A stretch of 6,515 nt of DNA from Burkholderiaceae bacterium (GTDB taxonomy: Bacteria; Pseudomonadota; Gammaproteobacteria; Burkholderiales; Burkholderiaceae_D), in contig JACMLV010000778.1 in assembly GCA_014379395.1 (NCBI GenBank), forward strand, positions 1-6,515. The letters run 5' to 3'. The position numbers were made by a program, and so were the translations under genes. The notes beneath the pieces were generated by a model. It saw only the letters and a program-made list of their open reading frames with translations. It ran no database searches and had not been told where the DNA came from. This document shows, one piece after another, positions 1 through 5,501 of this stretch (position 1 is its first letter; every line of letters starts with the position of its first letter).

Positions 1-192
1 CGCTACGCGCCCGGCGTCACCCACAACACCGAGCATGTGTTCAGCGTCGAGGTGCCGCGCGAGAGCGCTATCGTGCTCAGCCCGCGCGAGCATCTGCGCC
101 ACGTCTGGCTGCCGTATCTGGAGGCGGCCGACCGCTGTTTTTCCTCCTCCAACGCGGAGGCGATCTTGCAGCTGCCGCGTCAAATCCGCTGA
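1..192 (+). CDS. nudB: Dihydroneopterin triphosphate diphosphatase, C-terminal part (5' end outside window)
   Basis: The window opens in frame 1 inside a gene and reads 63 residues to a TGA at 190-192. NudB is a cytoplasmic Nudix hydrolase that removes pyrophosphate from 7,8-dihydroneopterin triphosphate, an early step of folate synthesis. The visible part starts RYAPGVTHNTEHVF and continues to VWLPYLEAADRCFSSSNAEA. This resembles the C-terminal third of E. coli NudB, where RYAPGVTxNTE and a later W plus S-N-R/A-E-A-I segment are conserved. The Nudix box itself (GX5EX7REUXEEXGU) lies upstream and cannot be checked. The ending is normal for the family, so the 3' end looks intact. A 94-nt gap separates it from the next gene. 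The main alternative is another Nudix hydrolase, but the RYAPGVT segment favours NudB. Confidence 0.85.
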   Translation, partial: RYAPGVTHNTEHVFSVEVPRESAIVLSPREHLRHVWLPYLEAADRCFSSSNAEAILQLPRQIR

Positions 193-273
193 GCGCGCCG
201 GCCCCTTGCCACACAAAAGTCCAGGCGTTCTGGCGTCACCTCAACACTTGCGCCAAAAAGCGGCTTGATAGGG

Positions 274-280
274 TTAGAAT
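274..280 (+). promoter_or_regulatory. Possible -10 element directly in front of the YbhP-like gene
   Basis: TTAGAAT contains TAGAAT at 275-280, five of six matches to TATAAT, ending 6 nt before the ATG at 287. No good -35 hexamer lies 16-18 nt upstream (252-257 is GCCAAA); TTGCGC at 248-253 is too far. If used, transcription would begin at or next to the start codon, giving a leaderless or nearly leaderless mRNA. This is consistent with the lack of a Shine-Dalgarno sequence at normal spacing: the nearest purine run, AGGG at 270-273, is 13 nt from the ATG. This is a weak call. Confidence 0.25.
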
Positions 281-286
281 CAATTC

Positions 287-1099
287 ATGAAAATCCGCGT
301 AGCAACATATAACATCCATAAGGGCGTCTCGTCGGTGCGCGGCCAGCCCCGCGTCCACGCCCTGAAACAAGCCATCGCGCTGTTCGACGCCGACGTCGTC
401 TTTTTGCAGGAGGTGCAGGGCCGGCACGACCGCAACGCGGCCCAGTTCGGCGCGCAGGGCGCCGGCCACAAGCACCACTGGCCGGACGAGGCGCAGCACC
501 AATTTTTCGCCGGCGAGTCGCACCATTCGGCCTACGGCATGAACGCCGTGTACGACCACGGCCACCACGGCAACGCCTTGCTGAGCACCTTTCCGATCGG
601 CGCCAGCGTCAACCACGACGTCTCCGACCACGCCTACGAGCAGCGCGGCATCCTGCACTGCGTGATCGAGACGCCGGGCCCGGCGATCCACTGCTACGTG
701 GTGCACCTGGGCTTGTTCGAGGCCGGCCGCGGGCGCCAGACCGAGGCGCTGATCGAGGCCGTGACGGCGTCCGCGCCGCCGGGCGCGCCGGTCATCATCG
801 CCGGCGACTTCAACGACTGGCGCGACACGCTGAGCGACAAGCTGCGCCGCGCGCTCGGCGTGCTCGAGGTGTTCGAGCAGCGCCGGGCCGGCTCCAAGCT
901 GGGCGAGCTGATGCGCCAGATGGCGTGGCGCAAGCGGCCGACGCCGGCGCGCACCTTCCCGGCCGCCTTGCCCTGTTTCCGGCTCGACCGCATCTACGTG
1001 CGCGGCTTCACGGTCGAATCGGCGCAGGTGATGCACGGCACGCTGTGGGCCCGGCTGTCCGATCACGCTCCGATCGTCGCCTCGCTCAAAATCGCGTAA
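287..1099 (+). CDS. Endonuclease/exonuclease/phosphatase family protein (YbhP-like)
   Basis: A 270-aa single-domain protein of the EEP superfamily (the fold of exonuclease III, DNase I and inositol polyphosphate phosphatases), which cleaves phosphoesters with a divalent metal. All signature blocks are present in order: TYNIHKG with N9, FLQEVQ with metal-binding E42, VVHLGL with H140, AGDFND with D174 and N176, LDRIYV with D234, and SDHAP with D259 and H260. The active site is therefore complete. No signal peptide or membrane segment is seen. It sits 9 nt upstream of clsB, as ybhP does in E. coli, which suggests a role linked to phospholipid or phosphodiester metabolism. The substrate is not known and cannot be read from the sequence. 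The ATG at 287 is chosen because the conserved first beta strand (KIRVATYNIH) begins right after it. A nuclease role is the alternative to a lipid-related phosphodiesterase. Confidence 0.88.
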   Translation: MKIRVATYNIHKGVSSVRGQPRVHALKQAIALFDADVVFLQEVQGRHDRNAAQFGAQGAGHKHHWPDEAQHQFFAGESHHSAYGMNAVYDHGHHGNALLSTFPIGASVNHDVSDHAYEQRGILHCVIETPGPAIHCYVVHLGLFEAGRGRQTEALIEAVTASAPPGAPVIIAGDFNDWRDTLSDKLRRALGVLEVFEQRRAGSKLGELMRQMAWRKRPTPARTFPAALPCFRLDRIYVRGFTVESAQVMHGTLWARLSDHAPIVASLKIA

Positions 1100-1108
1100 G
1101 CTCGCCTT

Positions 1109-2272
1109 ATGCGAACGGTGAATTTTGTCGCCCACAACGAGATCAAGCTGCTCCATTGTGGAACGGAATATTTTCCGGCCCTGATCGCGGCCATCGACGC
1201 GGCGCGCTACGACATTTATTTTGAAACCTATATCTTCGCCACCGACGAGACTGGCAACTCAATAATCGACGCGCTCACGCGCGCCGCCGGGCGCGGCGTG
1301 GCGGTGCGCGTCATCACCGACTGGTTCGGCACCGGCGACGCGCGCACCCGCCGCATCCACGCGCTGTTCGAGGCCGGCCATGTGCGCCACCGCGCCTTCA
1401 ATCCCTGGTTCCGGCGCGGCATCGCGCGCAGCCACCGCAAGATCTGTGTGGTCGACCGCAAGCTGGCCTTTGTCGGCGGCATGAACATCAACGACGACAT
1501 GTTTTCCGACCATGACCGGCGCATCGCGCTGGCCGCGCCGCGCTGGGATTTCGCGGTCGCCGTGCGCGGGCCGCTGGTGGCGGCGATCTACCACGAGGCG
1601 CAGACCCAGTGGGCGCGGCTCGGCAGGCTGGGCCTGCTCAAGCGGATCGGCCTGTACCGCGAGATGCGCGCCGCCAACAAGACGGTGGCGCAAAACCCGG
1701 TGCTGGCCGGCTTCGTGGTGCGCGACAACCTGCGCAACCGGCGCACCATCCAGCGCGCCTATCTGCAGGCGCTGGGGCGGGCCAAGAAAAGCGTCCTGAT
1801 CGCCAACCCGTATTTCGCGCCCGGGCGCAAGTTCCGCGAGGCGCTGGCCTCGGCCGCCCGGCGCGGGGTCGAGGTGGTCCTGCTGATCGGCGTGGGCGAG
1901 ATCTGGATGCAGGACGCGGTCGCGCACTCGTTCTATCCGAAGCTGCTCGAAGCCGGCGTCAAGGTGGTCGAATACCACCGCACCCAGCTGCACGCCAAGG
2001 TCGCCGTGATCGACGAGCACTGGGCCACGGTCGGCTCGAGCAATGTCGACGGCCTGAGCCTGTTCCTCAACCAGGAGGCCAACATCGTCATCAAGGACGC
2101 CGGCTTCGCGCGCAAGCTGCGCCGCCAGATCGAGCTGGCGATCGCCGACGGCGTCGTCATCCACGCCCACGATTTCGCCCACGTCGGGCGGGTGCGGCGC
2201 ATCGGCTACGGCGTCGCGTTCGCGCTCTACAAGCTGGTCATGCGCGTGTTCGCGATGGATAAATACGCATGA
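1109..2272 (+). CDS. clsB: Cardiolipin synthase ClsB (phospholipase D family)
   Basis: A 387-aa phospholipase D superfamily enzyme that makes cardiolipin by transferring a phosphatidyl group to phosphatidylglycerol at the inner membrane. Two HxKx4D motifs are intact: SHRKICVVD with H109, K111, D116 followed by FVGGMN, and LHAKVAVID with H295, K297, D302 followed by VGSSN. Both halves are needed for one active site. The YHRTQLHAK and NQEANIVI segments are typical of bacterial cardiolipin synthases. The length is near that of E. coli ClsB (413 aa), and the two N-terminal transmembrane helices of ClsA are absent, so ClsB type is favoured over ClsA. ClsC is less likely because it is longer. The ATG at 1109 lies 9 nt after the preceding stop and has only a weak purine stretch (TAAG) before it, so translational coupling to the upstream gene is likely. 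The stop overlaps the hslR start. Confidence 0.92.
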   Translation: MRTVNFVAHNEIKLLHCGTEYFPALIAAIDAARYDIYFETYIFATDETGNSIIDALTRAAGRGVAVRVITDWFGTGDARTRRIHALFEAGHVRHRAFNPWFRRGIARSHRKICVVDRKLAFVGGMNINDDMFSDHDRRIALAAPRWDFAVAVRGPLVAAIYHEAQTQWARLGRLGLLKRIGLYREMRAANKTVAQNPVLAGFVVRDNLRNRRTIQRAYLQALGRAKKSVLIANPYFAPGRKFREALASAARRGVEVVLLIGVGEIWMQDAVAHSFYPKLLEAGVKVVEYHRTQLHAKVAVIDEHWATVGSSNVDGLSLFLNQEANIVIKDAGFARKLRRQIELAIADGVVIHAHDFAHVGRVRRIGYGVAFALYKLVMRVFAMDKYA

Positions 2273-2652
2273 GCGGCCCGGTGCGGCTCGACAAATGGCT
2301 GTGGGCGGCGCGCTTTTTCAAGACCCGCTCGCTGGCCACCGACGCCATCGAGGGCGGCAAGGTGCGCGTCGGCGGCGAGCGCGTCAAGCCGGCGCGCCCG
2401 GTGCGCCTGGACGACCTGCTGGCCATCGACAACGGCGCCGACAGCTGGGAGGTGCGCGTGCGCGGCCTGTCGGACGTGCGCGGCGCCGCGCCCGTGGCGC
2501 GCTTGCTGTACCAGGAAACCGCGGCCAGTATCGCGCGCCGCGAGCAGGAGGCGCTGCGCCACAAACTGTTCCGCGAGCCGGGCGCCGAGATCAAGGGCCG
2601 GCCGACCAAGCGCGACCGCCGCCAACTGAGCAAGGCCTCCGGCGAATCATAG
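2269..2652 (+). CDS. hslR: Hsp15-type S4-domain RNA-binding protein
   Basis: A 127-aa basic protein close in length to E. coli Hsp15 (133 aa). In E. coli, Hsp15 is heat-induced and binds 50S subunits that carry a stalled peptidyl-tRNA, helping to recycle them. The S4 RNA-binding domain covers about residues 5-66, with the typical opening RLDKWLWAARFFKTRSLA and then GGKVRVGGERVKPARPV. The C-terminal tail is strongly basic (KGRPTKRDRRQL, about 109-120), as in Hsp15 homologues. Its ATG overlaps the clsB stop in an ATGA, so translation is probably coupled to clsB, and it looks like the last gene of the cluster. The other S4 families are less likely: the pseudouridine synthases are longer and carry a catalytic domain that is missing here. 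No heat-shock promoter was seen directly upstream. Confidence 0.9.
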   Translation: MSGPVRLDKWLWAARFFKTRSLATDAIEGGKVRVGGERVKPARPVRLDDLLAIDNGADSWEVRVRGLSDVRGAAPVARLLYQETAASIARREQEALRHKLFREPGAEIKGRPTKRDRRQLSKASGES

Positions 2653-2656
2653 GAGT

Positions 2657-2808
2657 CTGCCGGCCTTAGGCTCGTCGGCTGCAAAAATACCTGGCCGGCC
2701 CATATTCCGCCGTTTTCTCGGCCAATAGCTCGCTATTGGCGCTGCGAAACCGTCAAAATCCGGCCTCGCCCAGCTATTTTTTTCGCTTCGCCCCCCTAAG
2801 CCCGACAG
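2657..2808. repeat. Long imperfect inverted repeat (about 150-bp palindrome)
   Basis: The left arm (2657-2730) resembles the reverse complement of the right arm (2731-2808). The centre is a perfect 8-bp stem, GCCAATAG (2721-2728) against CTATTGGC (2733-2740), around CTCG. Farther out, AAAAATACCTGGCCGGCC (2683-2700) pairs with 2762-2781, with two mismatches and a 2-nt gap. At the tips, CTGCCGGCCTTAGG (2657-2670) matches the reverse complement of 2795-2808 at 12 of 14 positions. The parts in between match poorly. As RNA it would fold into one long interrupted hairpin starting 4 nt after the hslR stop; as DNA it looks almost the same on both strands. It may act as a terminator or 3'-end stabiliser, or be a member of a dispersed intergenic repeat family (REP- or MITE-like). 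No target-site duplication or transposase is visible. Confidence 0.7.
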
Positions 2809-2869
2809 CTCCCGCGTCTTGCCGCGCCTCAGTAAACCGTCAATAGACCGCCGCCTCTAATAATCCCGT

Positions 2870-2898
2870 TTGACTTTTTCGACTGGCTGGATAATAGT
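2870..2898 (+). promoter_or_regulatory. Candidate sigma70-type promoter for the TetR gene
   Basis: TTGACT at 2870-2875 matches the -35 consensus at 5 of 6 positions. Seventeen bases later AATAGT (2893-2898) matches the -10 consensus at 4 of 6. A better -10 match, GATAAT at 2890-2895, has only a 14-nt spacer. The predicted start near 2905 falls inside the adjacent palindrome, an arrangement expected for repressor control. This is inferred from sequence only. Confidence 0.45.
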
Positions 2899-2899
2899 A

Positions 2900-2921
2900 C
2901 GAACGTTCGGAATTTTCCGAA
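2900..2921. promoter_or_regulatory. Candidate operator: two overlapping perfect inverted repeats
   Basis: CGAACGTTCG (2900-2909) is a perfect 10-bp palindrome. It overlaps TTCGGAA-TT-TTCCGAA (2906-2921), a perfect 7-bp inverted repeat. Both sit at the predicted transcription start and about 70-90 nt upstream of the TetR start codon. TetR-family repressors bind short palindromes and usually regulate their own genes, so autoregulation is the simplest reading. The second repeat could instead form a small hairpin in the RNA leader: the six Ts at 2928-2933 lie 6 nt beyond it, but the stem is AT-rich and short for a terminator. Confidence 0.5.
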
Positions 2922-2989
2922 GCGTGCTTTTTTCACCGAAGCAGTCTTAACTTTTGAACGGCGGCCCTATCAATACCTCAACCAAATTC

Positions 2990-3616
2990 ATGCGCAAGGG
3001 CGAACTGACCCGCGCCGCCATCCTCGACGTGGCGCTCGACCTGGCCAGCCGCGACGGCCTGGAGGGGCTCACCATCGGCTTGCTGGCCGACCGGATGAAC
3101 ATGAGCAAGTCCGGCGTGTTCGCCCATTTCGGTTCGCGCGAGGACTTGCAGATCGAGGTGCTCAAGCTGTACCACCAGCGCTTCGAGCAGGAAGTGTTCG
3201 CGCCGGCCATGAGCGAGCCGCGCGGCGTGATGCGCCTCAAGGCGATGTACGCGCGCTGGATCAAGCAAGTCAGCGTCGAGATCGCCTCCGGTTGCATCTA
3301 CATCAGCGGCGCGGTCGAGTACGACGACCGCCCGGGCGCCATCCGCGAGGAGCTGGTGGCGATGGTGCGGGCCTGGCATGGCGCGCTGCTGCGCTGCGTG
3401 AACCAGGCCGTCGAGACGGGCGAGTTCAAGCCCGGCACCGACGCCGCCCAGATGGTCTACGAGATGTACGGCCTGATCCTGGCGCTGCACCACGAGGCGC
3501 GCTTCCTGCGCATGCCCGGCAGCGTCGAGCGGGCCCGCCTCGGTTTCCAACGCCTGATTGAGGCTTATCAACAGCCGCCGTCCGAAGGGGCCGCCGTTGC
3601 CCGTCTGAAACAATAA
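2990..3616 (+). CDS. TetR-family transcriptional regulator, probable repressor of the adjacent beta-oxidation genes
   Basis: A 208-aa protein with a TetR N-terminal DNA-binding domain: ELTRAAILDVALDLASRDG forms helix 1, then a helix-turn-helix at about residues 27-48, LTIGLLADRMNMSKSGVFAHF, ending in the typical AHFGSREDL. The C-terminal half (about 60-195) is mostly helical and would hold the ligand pocket and dimer interface. It lies 76 nt upstream of an acyl-CoA dehydrogenase and a hydroxyacyl-CoA dehydrogenase on the same strand. TetR-type FadR of Bacillus and FadP/PsrA of proteobacteria repress such genes and release DNA on binding long-chain acyl-CoA; a FadP-like role is inferred from context, not shown. 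The start is uncertain: a TTG at 2954 would add 12 residues, and an in-frame stop at 2948-2950 blocks anything longer. Neither start has a clear Shine-Dalgarno sequence. The ATG is preferred because it directly precedes the conserved domain. Confidence 0.87.
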   Translation: MRKGELTRAAILDVALDLASRDGLEGLTIGLLADRMNMSKSGVFAHFGSREDLQIEVLKLYHQRFEQEVFAPAMSEPRGVMRLKAMYARWIKQVSVEIASGCIYISGAVEYDDRPGAIREELVAMVRAWHGALLRCVNQAVETGEFKPGTDAAQMVYEMYGLILALHHEARFLRMPGSVERARLGFQRLIEAYQQPPSEGAAVARLKQ

Positions 3617-3692
3617 ACTGCAAGACAAGTTTTAAACCGCGTCCTAACACCACCTTCCGCCAAATAACAAATTCATCCATCAGGAGACAACC

Positions 3693-5483
3693 ATGGGCCA
3701 ATACATCGCACCAGTGCGCGACATGCAATTCGTGCTGCACGAATTGCTGCAAGTCGAGCAGGAAATGAAGCAAATGCCGGACTACGCCGAAGTTGACGCC
3801 GACATCATCAACCAGGTGCTCGAAGAGGGCGCCAAGTTCACCTCCGAGGTGTTGTTCCCGCTGAACCAGAGCGGCGACCGCGAGGGCTGCAAGTTCGATC
3901 CGGACACGCACACGGTGACCACTCCGACCGGTTTCCGCGAGGCCTACCAGAAATACGTCGAGGCCGGCTGGGGCGCGCTGGCCTGTTCGCCCGAATACGG
4001 CGGCCAGGGCCTGCCGGTGGTGCTCAACAACTCCTTCTATGAAATGCTGAACTCGTCCAACCAGGCCTGGACCATGTATCCCGGCCTGTCGCACGGCGCC
4101 TACGAGTGCCTGGCCGAGCACGGCACCGACGAGCAGAAGCGCCTGTACCTGCCCAAGCTGGCCTCGGGCCAGTGGAGCGGCACCATGTGCCTGACCGAAG
4201 CCCATTGCGGCACCGACCTCGGCCTGCTGCGCTCGAAGGCGCTGCCGCAGGACGACGGCTCCTGGCTGATCACCGGCAACAAGATCTTCATCTCGGCCGG
4301 CGAGCAGGACATGTCGGAAAACATCCTGCACCTGGTGCTGGCCCGCGTGCCGGACGCGCCGGCCGGCTCGAAGGGCATCTCGCTGTTCCTGGTGCCGAAA
4401 TTCCTGCCCCAGGCCGACGGCTCGCTCGGCGCGCGCAACCCGATCTTCTGCGGCGCCATCGAGGAGAAGATGGGCATTCACGGCAACGCCACCTGCCAGA
4501 TGAACCTGGACGGCGCGCGCGGCTGGATCATCGGCGAGCCGAACAAGGGTTTGAACGCGATGTTCGTGTTCATGAACGCGGCCCGCCTGGGCGTCGGCAT
4601 GCAGTCGCTCGGCCTGACCGAGGTCGCCTACCAGAACGCGCTGGCTTACGCCAAGGACCGCATCCAGATGCGCAGCCTGTCCGGCGTCAAGGCGCCGGAC
4701 CTGCCGGCCGACCCGATCATCCATCATCCCGACGTGCGCCGCATGCTGCTGACGGCGCGCGCCTACGCCGAGGGCGGGCGCGCCTTCGCCTCGTACTGCG
4801 CCTTGCAGATCGACCGCGAGCTGCACCACCCGGACGAGGAGGTGCGCAAGGAGGCGGCCGACGAGGTGGCGCTGCTGACGCCGGTCATCAAGGCCTTCAT
4901 CACCGACAACGGCTGGATCGCCACTTCCGAGGCGATGCAGGTGTTCGGCGGCCACGGCTACATCGCCGAGTGGGGCATGGAGCAGTATGTGCGCGACGCC
5001 CGCATCAACATGATTTACGAAGGCACCAACACGATCCAGTCGCTCGACCTTCTGGGCCGCAAGGTGCTGATGGACAACGGCGCCAAGCTGCGCAAGTTCG
5101 GCGCCAAGATCCAGGCCTTCGTCGAGGAAAACGGCACCGACGAGGCGATGAGCGAATTCGTCACGCCGCTCGGCGAGCTGGGCGCCAAGGTCGGCAAGCT
5201 GACCATGGAAATCGGCATGAAGGCGTTCCAGAACCCGGACGAGGTGGGCGCCGCCGCCGTGCCTTACCTGCGCGTGGTCGGCCACCTGGTCTACAGCTAC
5301 TTCTTCGCCCGGATGGCCAAAATCGCGCTGGCGAAGGAAGCCGGCGGCGACAATTTTTACAAAGCCAAACTGGCCACGGCGCGCTTCTACTTCGCCCGCC
5401 TGCAACCGGAAACGGCAACCCTGATCCGCCAGGCGCGTTCCGGCTCGGCCAACCTGATGGCGCTCGACGCCGACCTGTTTTAA
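3693..5483 (+). CDS. Acyl-CoA dehydrogenase, long form (FadE2/DmdC-like)
   Basis: A 596-aa FAD enzyme that oxidises acyl-CoA to trans-2-enoyl-CoA, the first step of beta-oxidation, passing electrons to ETF. Apparent order: a short N-terminal extension (about 3-35, YIAPVRDMQFVLHELLQ) typical of this subfamily, the N-terminal helical domain (about 36-160), the middle beta domain with MCLTEAHCGTDLG (165-177), the C-terminal helical domain with FGGHGYIAEWGMEQYVRD (418-435) and IYEGTNTIQ (441-449), then an extra C-terminal helical domain (about 465-595). E443 in YEGTN is the expected catalytic base, by analogy with the equivalent glutamate of DmdC. Ordinary short-chain enzymes are about 380 aa and lack the extra tail. 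Chain length and substrate cannot be read directly; the 3-methylmercaptopropionyl-CoA dehydrogenase annotation common for relatives is unlikely without dmd neighbours. AGGAG at 3682-3686, 6 nt before the ATG, fixes the start. The next gene begins 18 nt after the stop, so co-transcription is likely. Confidence 0.92.
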   Translation: MGQYIAPVRDMQFVLHELLQVEQEMKQMPDYAEVDADIINQVLEEGAKFTSEVLFPLNQSGDREGCKFDPDTHTVTTPTGFREAYQKYVEAGWGALACSPEYGGQGLPVVLNNSFYEMLNSSNQAWTMYPGLSHGAYECLAEHGTDEQKRLYLPKLASGQWSGTMCLTEAHCGTDLGLLRSKALPQDDGSWLITGNKIFISAGEQDMSENILHLVLARVPDAPAGSKGISLFLVPKFLPQADGSLGARNPIFCGAIEEKMGIHGNATCQMNLDGARGWIIGEPNKGLNAMFVFMNAARLGVGMQSLGLTEVAYQNALAYAKDRIQMRSLSGVKAPDLPADPIIHHPDVRRMLLTARAYAEGGRAFASYCALQIDRELHHPDEEVRKEAADEVALLTPVIKAFITDNGWIATSEAMQVFGGHGYIAEWGMEQYVRDARINMIYEGTNTIQSLDLLGRKVLMDNGAKLRKFGAKIQAFVEENGTDEAMSEFVTPLGELGAKVGKLTMEIGMKAFQNPDEVGAAAVPYLRVVGHLVYSYFFARMAKIALAKEAGGDNFYKAKLATARFYFARLQPETATLIRQARSGSANLMALDADLF

Positions 5484-5501
5484 TCGACTGAGGAATCACA
5501 C

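Larger units (their letters stand above)
2653..2989 (+). other. Non-coding stretch between hslR and the TetR gene
   Basis: These 337 bases carry no credible gene in either direction. The first half is a large imperfect palindrome (2657-2808). Bases 2809-2869 show nothing recognisable. A candidate promoter (2870-2898) and overlapping inverted repeats (2900-2921) follow, then a leader of about 70 nt to the ATG at 2990. Base composition falls from strongly GC-rich coding sequence to a more AT-rich mix with several T-runs. Confidence 0.7.

Noticed and set aside
211..236. CCAGGCGTTCTGG hairpin after nudB, considered as a terminator
   Set aside because: Only a 4-bp stem and no T-run follows, so read-through into the next gene is more likely.
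236..1156. A 306-codon minus-strand open frame opposite the YbhP-like gene
   Set aside because: All EEP active-site motifs are on the plus strand; the minus frame is a high-GC artefact.
1259..2182. A 307-codon minus-strand open frame opposite clsB
   Set aside because: The plus strand carries both HKD motifs in a complete ClsB; the antisense frame has shadow-like composition and no domain.
2721..2740. The central GCCAATAG/CTATTGGC hairpin as a simple intrinsic terminator
   Set aside because: No T-run follows directly; the nearest (2777-2783) is about 37 nt downstream and would be paired with the A-run at 2683-2687 in the larger fold. Termination by the whole element remains possible but is not called.
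3629..3637. GTTTTAAAC short palindrome between the TetR and dehydrogenase genes, considered as a second operator
   Set aside because: Arms are only 4 bp and flanks do not extend the symmetry; it does not resemble the 2900-2921 repeats. No convincing promoter hexamers accompany it.
3426..5405. A 659-codon open frame on the minus strand opposite the acyl-CoA dehydrogenase
   Set aside because: It mirrors a well-supported enzyme gene. Its composition (rich in H, R, A, V, Q, G, L) is typical of antisense frames in high-GC DNA, it also crosses into the opposite strand of the TetR gene, and it shows no recognisable domain.
4106..5491. A 461-codon plus-strand frame inside the acyl-CoA dehydrogenase gene
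   Set aside because: It is a shifted reading of the same DNA, very rich in R, G and P, and lacks a ribosome-binding site or domain.
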